64,000 nt of DNA from Shewanella oncorhynchi (GTDB lineage Bacteria; Pseudomonadota; Gammaproteobacteria; Enterobacterales; Shewanellaceae): positions 1-64,000 of the forward strand of contig NZ_JABAEB010000006.1 in the NCBI RefSeq assembly GCF_012584455.1, read 5' to 3'. A program made the position numbers and the translations under genes. Of the stretch, positions 1 to 7,048 are shown one piece after another (within the stretch, counting starts at the first letter, position 1; each line of letters opens with the position of its first letter). A model generated the notes under the pieces. It was not told the DNA's origin. It ran no database searches and worked only from the letters and a program-made list of their open reading frames with translations.

Positions 1-178
1 TTGTGCTGCGAAGAAACTAGCTGAACTCTCATTAACTCATGGTTGTTGGGGCTATGAATTATGAGGGGATCCTACAGCGTACTGCTACAAGCTGCTACAG
101 TGGTTAGGAGTAGGCTATATGCCAGTAGATGGCGGCTAAAACGTAAAGGCAGACCCGATGAAACGATAGGTTTTTTCA

Positions 179-601
179 TTACTGAATTCCTCCTGAACGG
201 CGCAACATTTCTTGCTGCAGAATGCTGATATTGTTTTTCATTTCATTATTGACGCTATTGGCTTGTGCCAGCTCAGCGCGAGCTTGGGCCAATTCGGCCT
301 CAAGGCTCGCCTCTATGGCGTAACGATCGGCGCTAACAGTGTCCATATTGAGTAATGCGCTGCTTGCAGATTGAAGTTTAAGTCTGGCCTGTGCCAGTTC
401 ATTTGAGGCATATTGGCCGACTCTTGCTTGCTCTGCGCGGGCAATGGTGTGTTCAGCTCGTTCCATTTCTGCGGTCTTAGTCAATGGCGTTGAACTGCAG
501 CCCACGAGCGCTGTTGCAATACAACCTGCTAATAAGAAGTGTTTGGCTCGCTGCAGACCGATTGAATATTGCTGTGGTTGTTGATTTTTATTGATGTTCA
601 T
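179..601 (-). CDS. DUF4398-family outer-membrane-type lipoprotein
   Basis: A 140-aa protein with an N-terminal signal peptide and a lipobox (ALVGC, lipidated Cys about residue 35). The mature part is almost entirely charged alpha-helix rich in Ala, Glu, Gln and Arg, which fits the DUF4398 family of small periplasmic helical lipoproteins. It should be exported and anchored in the envelope. The ATG follows AAAGGA at good spacing. It lies at the left end of a group of small envelope genes (BON, DUF3309, PRC-barrel) and Crp-type regulators, so a role in envelope stress is inferred. The family has no firm biochemical function. The lipoprotein call is strong, the family name moderate. Confidence 0.75.
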   Translation of the reverse strand: MNINKNQQPQQYSIGLQRAKHFLLAGCIATALVGCSSTPLTKTAEMERAEHTIARAEQARVGQYASNELAQARLKLQSASSALLNMDTVSADRYAIEASLEAELAQARAELAQANSVNNEMKNNISILQQEMLRRSGGIQ

Positions 602-947
602 TTGAAATTCCTTTCTCGGAAACAGTGTTCAGAGTGTGGTCTTTAGGTTTGTTATTCCACCATGCACAGTTAAATATGCTGGTGAATAGCCTTATTTTTG
701 AGCCAGTTGGTATGAGTGAGTAATTTGACGCCACGGAAATTCATGATCTACTCCTCTGAGTTAAAGAGGGCCGACACAGTAAGGATTGCATCGGCTTGAG
801 CTAAACGCAGTGTGTTACTGCAAGGTTTAGTTTTTGCACTTAATCAATGAAACTTTTCCCTGTTTGTTCGTCACGTCCTAGTCTAACGAGTGATGATTTG
901 GCTCTTTTTCAGTCCAGTTTTCTTCCTTGTCGTTTGATTTAAGTTCT
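602..947. other. Intergenic region without a visible gene
   Basis: These 346 bases hold the leader of the DUF4398 lipoprotein gene and the space behind the 58-aa gene. I see a ribosome-binding site next to the lipoprotein start, but no convincing ORF, strong terminator or clear promoter pair. Confidence 0.5.
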
Positions 948-1124
948 TCAACCTCGCTTATTGTGTGTGCTTTTACTGGTATCCACGTCTTGTTTAGCTT
1001 TATCCGCAACTGCAGTTTTGACCATCTGACGGTTGCGGGCTACGACGGGAGGATTGGCTTTGTTGGTGTTGGAATTCTGTGCATCGTTATCGACGGATTT
1101 ATATTGTTCTGTGAATTTTTTCAT
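948..1124 (-). CDS. Small hydrophilic protein, 58 aa, function unknown
   Basis: I do not recognise a family. The start is placed at the internal ATG at 1124 (MKKFTEQY), because a GAGGT ribosome-binding site lies just ahead of it; the longer reading frame upstream has no such site. The protein is very hydrophilic, rich in Asn, Lys, Asp and Thr, and lacks membrane segments, signal peptide and cysteines. It looks intrinsically disordered. The position between a stress-type lipoprotein and Crp-like regulators suggests a stress-induced small protein, but that is inference. It could also be a chance ORF; the ribosome-binding site is the main support. Confidence 0.45.
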   Translation of the reverse strand: MKKFTEQYKSVDNDAQNSNTNKANPPVVARNRQMVKTAVADKAKQDVDTSKSTHNKRG

Positions 1125-1502
1125 ATAAACCTCAAGTAACCCGGTGTAGTGCAAGAGTGCATGAACCGTACATTCAGCATGACCTGCAAAATATTGAACG
1201 TCTGTGCGTTAGCGCGCATGGGATTAGTGATGGCAATATTGGCCGCTCGGCACGTTTTTTGTTTGCTGGGTGGGTCGATGCAATCAACAATAATTCATTG
1301 ATTATAAAGGTAATATTTCGGATACTAGGCAGCATCAGTTTGCGCCATGTTGGCGTGTCGGGTTGATGACTGCCTGTTTTGTTTATGCTCTGCAGTACCA
1401 GTGTGGTTGTAGTACTGAAGTGGAATATGGGATAACGATAGAATGGCTGTTGTACGAGTGGTCTAGCCATCCGTTATGTGTATTTTTGTATCCACAGTAC
1501 GT
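1125..1502. other. Intergenic region without a supported gene
   Basis: These 378 bases separate the 58-aa gene from the frameshifted regulator. Short ORFs exist on both strands, but none has a ribosome-binding site or protein-like composition. It probably contains the promoter of the 58-aa gene; I cannot point to it. Confidence 0.45.
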
Positions 1503-2271
1503 TTATGTTTGCTGCGCTTGTTGAGGGGGCATCAGCCGTTCTGATTCCTGTCTAACGACCGTGTAACATTCACAACAGGTTTGTTCTAGTAACTCGCGAT
1601 CGACCACTTCAATATTCCCTCGGCTGTAATTGATAATTCCCATGCGTTGCAGTTTGCCTGCCGCATCAGTGACCACCTTCACGGCGTACGCCGAGCATAT
1701 TGGCAATCAATTCTTGTGTCATCAGCACGCGATCATCGGGCAACCTATCTATCGAAAGCAGCAACCAACGACACAGTTGCTGTTCAATACTATGGTGGCG
1801 ATTGCAAACCGCAGTCTGAGCCATTTGGGTCAGTAGCACCTGACTGTAACGTAGTAACAGATGGAGCAGTGCGCCATGACGGTTAAATTCGTCTTTAAGC
1901 CGCTGACCAAACAATCGATAGGCAACGCCAGCACTTTGCACTACAGCGCGACTCGTGGTGCTTTCTCCTCCCATAAACAGTGCAACGCCGACCATACCAT
2001 CATTGCCAACGACGGCAATTTCAGCGGATGCCCCATTCTCCATCACATATAGTAGCGAAATAATCGAGTCCAGCGGGAAATACACATAACGCTGCTTTGA
2101 GCCTGCTTCACAGACTACTTGTCCGAGTTCTAATGGAACCAGTTCCAGATGCGGGAAAATACGTTGTTTGACTTCTTCTGGCAATTCACATAACAACCGA
2201 TTGGATTCTGGCGGGAAGTGAGTTTCCGGTGGCGGTCGCTCTGATACAGATTTCAGTTTTAGTGTGTCCAT
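1503..2271 (-). pseudogene. Crp/Fnr-family regulator interrupted by a 1-nt frameshift
   Basis: Two reading frames together make one Crp/Fnr regulator. The first (2271 down to 1666) has the cyclic-nucleotide-type beta-roll domain and most of a HTH_Crp_2 winged helix, reaching MLGVRREG and then stopping. The second frame resumes at VTDAAGKLQ and runs to 1503 with the usual end of this family, including a CCECY motif. One extra base within about 1672-1678 (GAAGGTGGTCACT on the coding strand, where GAAGGTGTCACT would be in frame) explains the break. It is a paralogue of the intact gene just upstream, with which it shares the C-terminal cysteine cluster. It may be a true pseudogene, a sequencing error or, less likely, +1 frameshifting. 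The product would lack the recognition wing. Confidence 0.8.
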
Positions 2272-2393
2272 TATGATAGCGTGTCCTTGTTTGGTGATGT
2301 CGCTAACTCAGGTTGCAGCGAGAAACACCTATGCTATGTACGGTAGCGAACATAATGGCAGGTTTTTTGAATCGTTGAGTGGAAAATATGCAC

Positions 2394-3092
2394 TTAAGTG
2401 CGCATTGAGTGATAGCAACTGCAGCAACGGGCAAGTAGAGCTTGCCGATCAAGAATATGTAATCGCCCACGATTATATGAAATGCTGCCGCGGGTCTGTA
2501 AATTGCCTGCGGCCTCGGTAATACTGCTTCGTCTAACACCCAGCATGTCGGCTAAAAATTGATGGGTTAGATATAACTCATCAGTCTGAATTCGGTCGTG
2601 ACTCATTAGCAACCAACGTGCTAGCCGAGACTCAATGGAGTGAAAATGGGCACAGACTGCATTTTGTGATAATTGGCATAACAAAGTGTATAGATAAGTC
2701 TCTACTATTTGCTTCAGATTGGTATTTTGAGCGAGCAAACCTTCAAAGGTTTCAATGGGGAGCCGCCAAGCTTGACCAGAACCTTGGATGAGCGCCTCTG
2801 AAGGCACTTGCCGAGTGCCCAGCAAAGTCGTCGCCCCAAGCATACCTTCGTAACCAATCAAACCCATTTCCAATGCAGGATGTTTGGGGAGTTTAGCAAT
2901 CAAAGAAATAAAAGCCGTTAAGGGAAAATAGACATATTGATATGACTCGCCTGGTTTGCACAGTAAGTCGGCAAAGTTAAGTTGGACTAATTCAGCTTGT
3001 GATAATAAATCCGCTTGTTCTACCACTGGCAGATGACGGATTAATCGGTTCTGAATTTGTGGGGCTAATGTGTCTTGGTGTTGAGTGGACAT
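2394..3092 (-). CDS. Crp/Fnr-family transcriptional regulator
   Basis: A 232-aa protein of the Crp/Fnr superfamily. Residues about 15-135 form the effector-binding beta-roll (YVYFPLTAFISL, GYEGMLG), followed by a dimer helix and a C-terminal helix-turn-helix (LTHQFLADMLGVRRSSITEA). It lacks the Fnr N-terminal iron-sulfur cysteines and the Crp cAMP-binding RS motif, so the ligand is unknown. A CCSCY cluster near the C-terminus matches a motif common in this subgroup. It is adjacent to a frameshifted paralogue and to stress-type envelope genes, which it may control. The start has an AGGT site at fair spacing. Confidence 0.8.
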   Translation of the reverse strand: MSTQHQDTLAPQIQNRLIRHLPVVEQADLLSQAELVQLNFADLLCKPGESYQYVYFPLTAFISLIAKLPKHPALEMGLIGYEGMLGATTLLGTRQVPSEALIQGSGQAWRLPIETFEGLLAQNTNLKQIVETYLYTLLCQLSQNAVCAHFHSIESRLARWLLMSHDRIQTDELYLTHQFLADMLGVRRSSITEAAGNLQTRGSISYNRGRLHILDRQALLARCCSCYHSMRT

Positions 3093-3196
3093 AGCGGTTC
3101 AACCTGTGGTGGCATTGACTTGGCACCAGAAAATCTGCTGCAAAAAGAAGGGCCGCAGCATCAGAACGGGGCTGCGGAATGATGGAGATTAAATGA

Positions 3197-3538
3197 CTAG
3201 TTGTTTAGTTGCGGTGAAGGTGCGCCAGATTTTAGTTGCATATCGTTTTTGACTGAAATGACGCTGGGGACTTTGCTTGTTAGTTTTACCGCAGTATTGA
3301 TATCTTCACGCGATTTAACAAACCCGCTGAGCTGGACCACGCCTTTAAAGGTTTCAACATTAATCTCGGCCACACTTAAGTTTTTATCACCTAAAATGGC
3401 AGCTTTCACTTTGGTGGTGACCACACTGTCGTCTAAATACTCGCCAGTACCTTCTTTGTTGTATGCAGAACTGCAACTGGCCACGGCGACTAAGCCTAGA
3501 GCCAGCAGGAAGATACTTAACATTTTAATTGTTCTCAT
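3197..3538 (-). CDS. BON-domain lipoprotein (OsmY-like)
   Basis: A 113-aa protein with a lipoprotein signal (VASC, Cys about residue 22) followed by one BON domain at about residues 35-105 (VTTKVKAAI, VQLSGFV, VISVKNDM). BON domains are periplasmic modules that contact membranes, as in OsmY and DolP. A single-domain lipoprotein of this size is common in stress-induced clusters of Proteobacteria. The ATG is preceded by AAGGA at 7 nt. It lies 38 bp past the end of its Crp-type neighbour's leader and is followed upstream by a DUF3309 gene on the same strand, so the two may be co-expressed. Confidence 0.8.
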   Translation of the reverse strand: MRTIKMLSIFLLALGLVAVASCSSAYNKEGTGEYLDDSVVTTKVKAAILGDKNLSVAEINVETFKGVVQLSGFVKSREDINTAVKLTSKVPSVISVKNDMQLKSGAPSPQLNN

Positions 3539-3577
3539 CAGATTATCCTTTTTGATAAAGAGTAAAAATGGGGCGTA

Positions 3578-3739
3578 TTAGCTAACGCGTCCCGTTAACA
3601 GCAATATAATCAGCACCAGTAGCACTATGCCTATAAGTCCACCAGGACGATAACCCCAGTTTCGGCTATGGGGCCAAGTGGGGAGCATGCCGAGAAATAA
3701 CAAAATTAAAATAATCAATAAAATAGTCGCAATTGACAT
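3578..3739 (-). CDS. DUF3309-family small membrane protein, 53 aa
   Basis: The start is set at the internal ATG at 3739, which follows GGAAGA at 7 nt; the longer frame has no such site. The peptide has a first membrane helix (about residues 3-20), a short polar stretch with the WPHSRNWGYRPGG motif, and a second helix (about 35-50). This layout and motif are typical of DUF3309, small inner-membrane proteins with no known biochemical role that occur near stress genes. It lies 39 bp upstream of the BON lipoprotein gene on the same strand, which suggests a two-gene unit. Confidence 0.75.
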   Translation of the reverse strand: MSIATILLIILILLFLGMLPTWPHSRNWGYRPGGLIGIVLLVLIILLLTGRVS

Positions 3740-4024
3740 GGCTAATCTTCCTGATACCGGGGCAATTTTGCACTGGGTAACATGAGTCTGTGCCCTAGCA
3801 AATGGGATGTCGGTACGCTGGCGCACTTACAGGGATCTGACGAGTCGATGTGTTTATATTCGCATTACCTGATAAGCGGTATGCCGAACAGAGCGAGTGA
3901 TTGTAGAGATGCATACTCTAACTTATGTCCAATGACGGACATGTTCAATTCGAAACCAACGTTTGGTATTTCACTTATTCCGTTGTCCAGTTTCATGGGC
4001 TGCGCTAATAAAGAGGTCAACAAA

Positions 4025-4444
4025 ATGAATTATCATGATCGCGATGTTTACGGCATTTACAACAATCCACAGTTCGCTTCTCCATCATTGGCACAAGGAC
4101 CCGGCCCATATCTGATGGGCGCTGAAACACTGATCGGCAATAATGTTGTTAATAATTCTGGTGAAACCTTAGGGGATATCAAAGAAATTATGCTTGAAGT
4201 GGAAACTGGCCACGTCGGGTATGCGGTACTGTCGTTCAGTACTTATTTTGGTTTTGGAGAAAAGCTGTTTGCAGTGCCTTGGAAGATGCTGACACTTAAT
4301 CATGAGCAAAAATGTTTTGTCATGGACATCTCATTAGAGCGACTCAAAACGGCGCCGGGTTTTGACAAAGGCCATTGGCCCAATATGAAAGATGTTGAAT
4401 GGGAAAACGAACTGCACGATTACTACGGTAGCCGTAGGGATTAA
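4025..4444 (+). CDS. PRC-barrel domain protein
   Basis: A 139-aa soluble protein. Residues about 28-105 form a PRC-barrel (LIGNNVVNNSGETLGDIKEIM, shortened here; GYAVLSFSTYFGFGEKLFAVPW), a fold found in RimM and the photosynthetic reaction centre H subunit. Stand-alone PRC-barrel proteins are common among stress-induced genes but their ligand is unknown. The ATG at 4025 follows AAGAGG; the longer in-frame extension back to 3782 would cross the upstream promoter region and is not supported. A perfect hairpin terminator follows 10 bp after the stop. It is divergent from the BON/DUF3309 pair, so a shared control region at 3740-4024 is likely. Confidence 0.75.
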   Translation: MNYHDRDVYGIYNNPQFASPSLAQGPGPYLMGAETLIGNNVVNNSGETLGDIKEIMLEVETGHVGYAVLSFSTYFGFGEKLFAVPWKMLTLNHEQKCFVMDISLERLKTAPGFDKGHWPNMKDVEWENELHDYYGSRRD

Positions 4445-4453
4445 TGGTGTTAA

Positions 4454-4480
4454 GCAGGGGATTTATCCCCTGCGTTATTA
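4454..4480 (+). terminator. Rho-independent terminator after the PRC-barrel gene
   Basis: An 8-bp perfect stem (GCAGGGGA / TCCCCTGC) with a 4-nt loop is followed by a T-rich run. It sits 10 bp after the stop codon at 4444. Confidence 0.75.
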
Positions 4481-4610
4481 TTTGGATTCGGTAAATATGT
4501 ATAAGTGTGGTTGTGCCTATCAAGTGAGTAGGGCCCACACGCATTTTAGTTGTTAGGGATTTGCTTATCGCCATGGTTGACACCTAATAACGATAAAAGT
4601 TTGAGCTAGC

Positions 4611-4700
4611 GTATTATCGAAAGTCACCAGCGTGTATCGCTGATCAATGTCTTCGCTTCATCAAATGATTAAAGCCTTGTCGAAAGATAAGGCTTTTTTG
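4611..4700 (+). ncRNA. Candidate small RNA ending in an orphan terminator
   Basis: A complete intrinsic terminator at 4673-4700 has no gene ahead of it: the PRC-barrel gene already has its own terminator 200 bp earlier and no ORF lies between. A TATTAT box at 4611-4616 could be a -10 element, although no good -35 is visible. A transcript from about 4623 would be about 75 nt, with a small hairpin (CAGCG/CGCTG near 4629-4643), a single-stranded middle and the terminator stem. This layout is typical of Hfq-type small RNAs, but I know of no matching family. The alternative is a remnant or backup terminator protecting the antiporter gene. Confidence 0.25.
4673..4700 (+). terminator. Orphan rho-independent terminator with GAAA loop
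   Basis: Stem AGCCTTGTC / GATAAGGCT (one G-U pair) closes a GAAA tetraloop and is followed by six T residues. It lies in the gap between the PRC-barrel gene and the antiporter gene. Confidence 0.75.
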
Positions 4701-4953
4701 TTTTTCTATTTTAAGTTTAAATCCCTATTTAAGGTAAATCTGATGTTTTCGGATTTGTACTACAGCTTATTTTACTTGATGTCGCTAGATTGCTCCGTTT
4801 TCTTGATTTTTTCTCCATAGGTGATGAGGGAAGAGTCATATTTAACAGTGGATATATCGAATAGATAATTTCAGCTTACTGTTCATGCTGTTGTCATCTG
4901 CGTCATTAAAGCTAAGCTCATTAGTATTTAGCTCAGTTATCTAAAGGATTTAT

Positions 4954-6933
4954 ATGGTTGAACACATTACTGGCATGCTAGCGCTAATTGGAGTGCTATC
5001 GTTATTTTGTCAATGGCTTGGCTGGAAACTGCGGTTACCAGCGATTTTACCCTTGTTGCTATGTGGGCTCACTTTAGGCCCTGGGCTTGGATTCCTCAAT
5101 CCTGATGCGATTTTTGGTGATTTGCTTTTTCCGATAATTTCCCTCGGGGTCGCCGTGATTTTATTTGAAGGGGCTTTGACTCTTAACTTTAAAGAAATCA
5201 AAGATCATGGTCGCATGGTGACGCATCTTGTGACTATCGGTACCGTGATCACTTGGGCCTGTATCAGTACGGCCACCTTTTATTTACTGGATTTTAGTTG
5301 GGAAATTGCATTGCTCTTTGGGGCGCTAGTGGTAGTGACTGGGCCTACGGTTATCGTGCCAATGCTCAGAAGTGTGCGTCCTAAATCCCAGCTAGCGAGT
5401 ATTTTGCGTTGGGAAGGCATAGTGATTGACCCAATAGGCGCGCTGCTCGCAGTGTTAGTCTTTGAATACATAACCGTTGCCAGCGATCAAACGACACATG
5501 TGCTTTATGCCTTAGGCTCTATGTTGTCCCTCGGATTAGGACTTGGCGCAGTGGCGGGTTATCTAACGGGACAAATCTTAAGACACAACCTATTGCCACA
5601 CTATCTGCGTAATACCGCCGTTTTGACCTTAATGCTGGGTATCTTTGTCGGCTCGAACCTATTACAAGAAGAATCGGGTTTATTGACTGTGACGGTTATG
5701 GGCATTTGGCTTGCGAATATGCGTGGTGTGGATATTGCTGAAATCCTTGAATTTAAAGAAACATTAACCGTACTGTTGATTTCTGCACTGTTTATTTTAC
5801 TGGCGGCGCGATTAGATTCTAATGCCATGCTCGGCTTAGGTTGGGGTGGACTGGGGGTTTTAGCGGTGACCATGTTATTGGCACGACCGCTGAGTATTTG
5901 GGCTTCTGGTATCGGCACATCTCTGTCGAAAGCGGATAAGTGGTTTTTATGCTGGATTGCCCCTCGAGGTATTGTGGCCGCGGCGGTATCTTCGTTATTT
6001 GCAATCAAGTTAGAAGCCAATAATGTGCAGGGCGCAGATGCAATTGTGCCCTTAGTGTTCTTAATTATTATCGGCACTGTGGTGGTCCAAAGTTTAACGG
6101 CGGGACGTTGGGCACGATTTCTTGGGGTTAAAGCCGATTCTGCCCAAGGTTTATTGATCTTTGGCGCCTCTAAATTTTCCAGAGAGTTAGCGAAAATTTT
6201 AAAAGCCAAAGATGTCAAAGTGCTATTGGCTGATAATAACTGGGATAACATTCGCCTTGCGCGTATGGATAATATCCCAGTGTATTTTGGTAATCCCGTA
6301 TCGGAACATGCTGAAACCTATATGGATTTAACTGGAATTGGCCGCGTATTGATTATTTCACCTTACCGACAGTTAAACCCGTTAGTGAGCTTTCATTTCC
6401 AAGACTTTTTTGGTGCTAAAAAAGTATTTGGTCTTAATAATACCGAAGTAGGCAGTGCGCGCCACCAGCTCTCTGAAAGTTATAAGCAACGTTTATGTTT
6501 GTTTGGTGATGCAGTGTCTTATGCCAAGATAGCCAGCCTAATGGCGAAAGGCGCTCAACTGAAAGTAACGAATTTAACCGAAAACTTCAGCTTTGAACAT
6601 TTTCGTAAACGTTACGGTGAGACGGCAATACCACTGATTTACCTGACAAAAGAAGGTAAGGTCGTCGTTGTTTCGGGTAATGATACCGTATTTCCGAATG
6701 GCATTGAGCTTATCAGTCTATTGCCAATTGAAGCCTTAGAAGAAGCCAAAGTGCAGCAAGCAATTGCAGAGCGGGAAGCCCAAGAAAAAGCAGCAGAATC
6801 TGCTTTAGCAAAGGAAAAAGCGGAAGAGGAGGCCGAGCGATTAAAGCTTGAAAAGGCTCAAGCTGAGGTGGCTACTGAAGATAATACCGCTGATCCACTA
6901 CAAGCTGTAGATGAGACCTTAGTGAAGAATTAA
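4954..6933 (+). CDS. CPA1-family cation:proton antiporter with C-terminal RCK-like domain
   Basis: A 659-aa inner-membrane protein. The first ~385 residues contain about 12 hydrophobic segments of the Na+/H+ exchanger fold, with ion-binding-type motifs such as GPTVIVPML and WEGIVIDPIGALL, plus APRGIVAAAVSS late in the domain. Residues about 390-560 form a Rossmann-like TrkA-N/RCK domain (LLIFGASKFSRELAKIL) that may sense nucleotides. The last ~75 residues are a charged Ala/Glu/Lys coiled coil. It should exchange Na+ or K+ for H+ and help pH and salt homeostasis; the ion cannot be told from sequence. The ATG has AAAGGA ahead. It is monocistronic, with a strong terminator downstream. Confidence 0.85.
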   Translation: MVEHITGMLALIGVLSLFCQWLGWKLRLPAILPLLLCGLTLGPGLGFLNPDAIFGDLLFPIISLGVAVILFEGALTLNFKEIKDHGRMVTHLVTIGTVITWACISTATFYLLDFSWEIALLFGALVVVTGPTVIVPMLRSVRPKSQLASILRWEGIVIDPIGALLAVLVFEYITVASDQTTHVLYALGSMLSLGLGLGAVAGYLTGQILRHNLLPHYLRNTAVLTLMLGIFVGSNLLQEESGLLTVTVMGIWLANMRGVDIAEILEFKETLTVLLISALFILLAARLDSNAMLGLGWGGLGVLAVTMLLARPLSIWASGIGTSLSKADKWFLCWIAPRGIVAAAVSSLFAIKLEANNVQGADAIVPLVFLIIIGTVVVQSLTAGRWARFLGVKADSAQGLLIFGASKFSRELAKILKAKDVKVLLADNNWDNIRLARMDNIPVYFGNPVSEHAETYMDLTGIGRVLIISPYRQLNPLVSFHFQDFFGAKKVFGLNNTEVGSARHQLSESYKQRLCLFGDAVSYAKIASLMAKGAQLKVTNLTENFSFEHFRKRYGETAIPLIYLTKEGKVVVVSGNDTVFPNGIELISLLPIEALEEAKVQQAIAEREAQEKAAESALAKEKAEEEAERLKLEKAQAEVATEDNTADPLQAVDETLVKN

Positions 6934-6998
6934 CCTAGGCTGCTATTGCGTTTAATGCTGCTTAATGACTTGAGTCGTGTGATTGGTTATAGGCATTA

Positions 6999-7026
6999 AA
7001 AAAGGAGGCTAATTAGCCTCCTTTTT
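6999..7026. terminator. Bidirectional terminator between the antiporter gene and fadE
   Basis: A 12-bp perfect stem (AAAAAGGAGGCT / AGCCTCCTTTTT) with an AATT loop. The A and T runs on either side let it work for both convergent genes. Confidence 0.9.
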
Positions 7027-7048
7027 GTGGTTTAAATCTTAGTGAGTA

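Noticed and set aside
1174..1470. 98-aa open frame on the minus strand
   Set aside because: No ribosome-binding site, odd composition, and no resemblance to a protein family; probably chance.
1666..1680. Programmed +1 frameshift in the Crp-like gene
   Set aside because: No slippery motif or stimulating structure is visible and the fault is a simple extra G, so mutation or sequencing error is simpler.
5601..6251. 216-aa open frame on the minus strand inside the antiporter gene
   Set aside because: It mirrors the real gene in the other frame, is rich in Thr, Ala, Ser and Asn, and has no start site.
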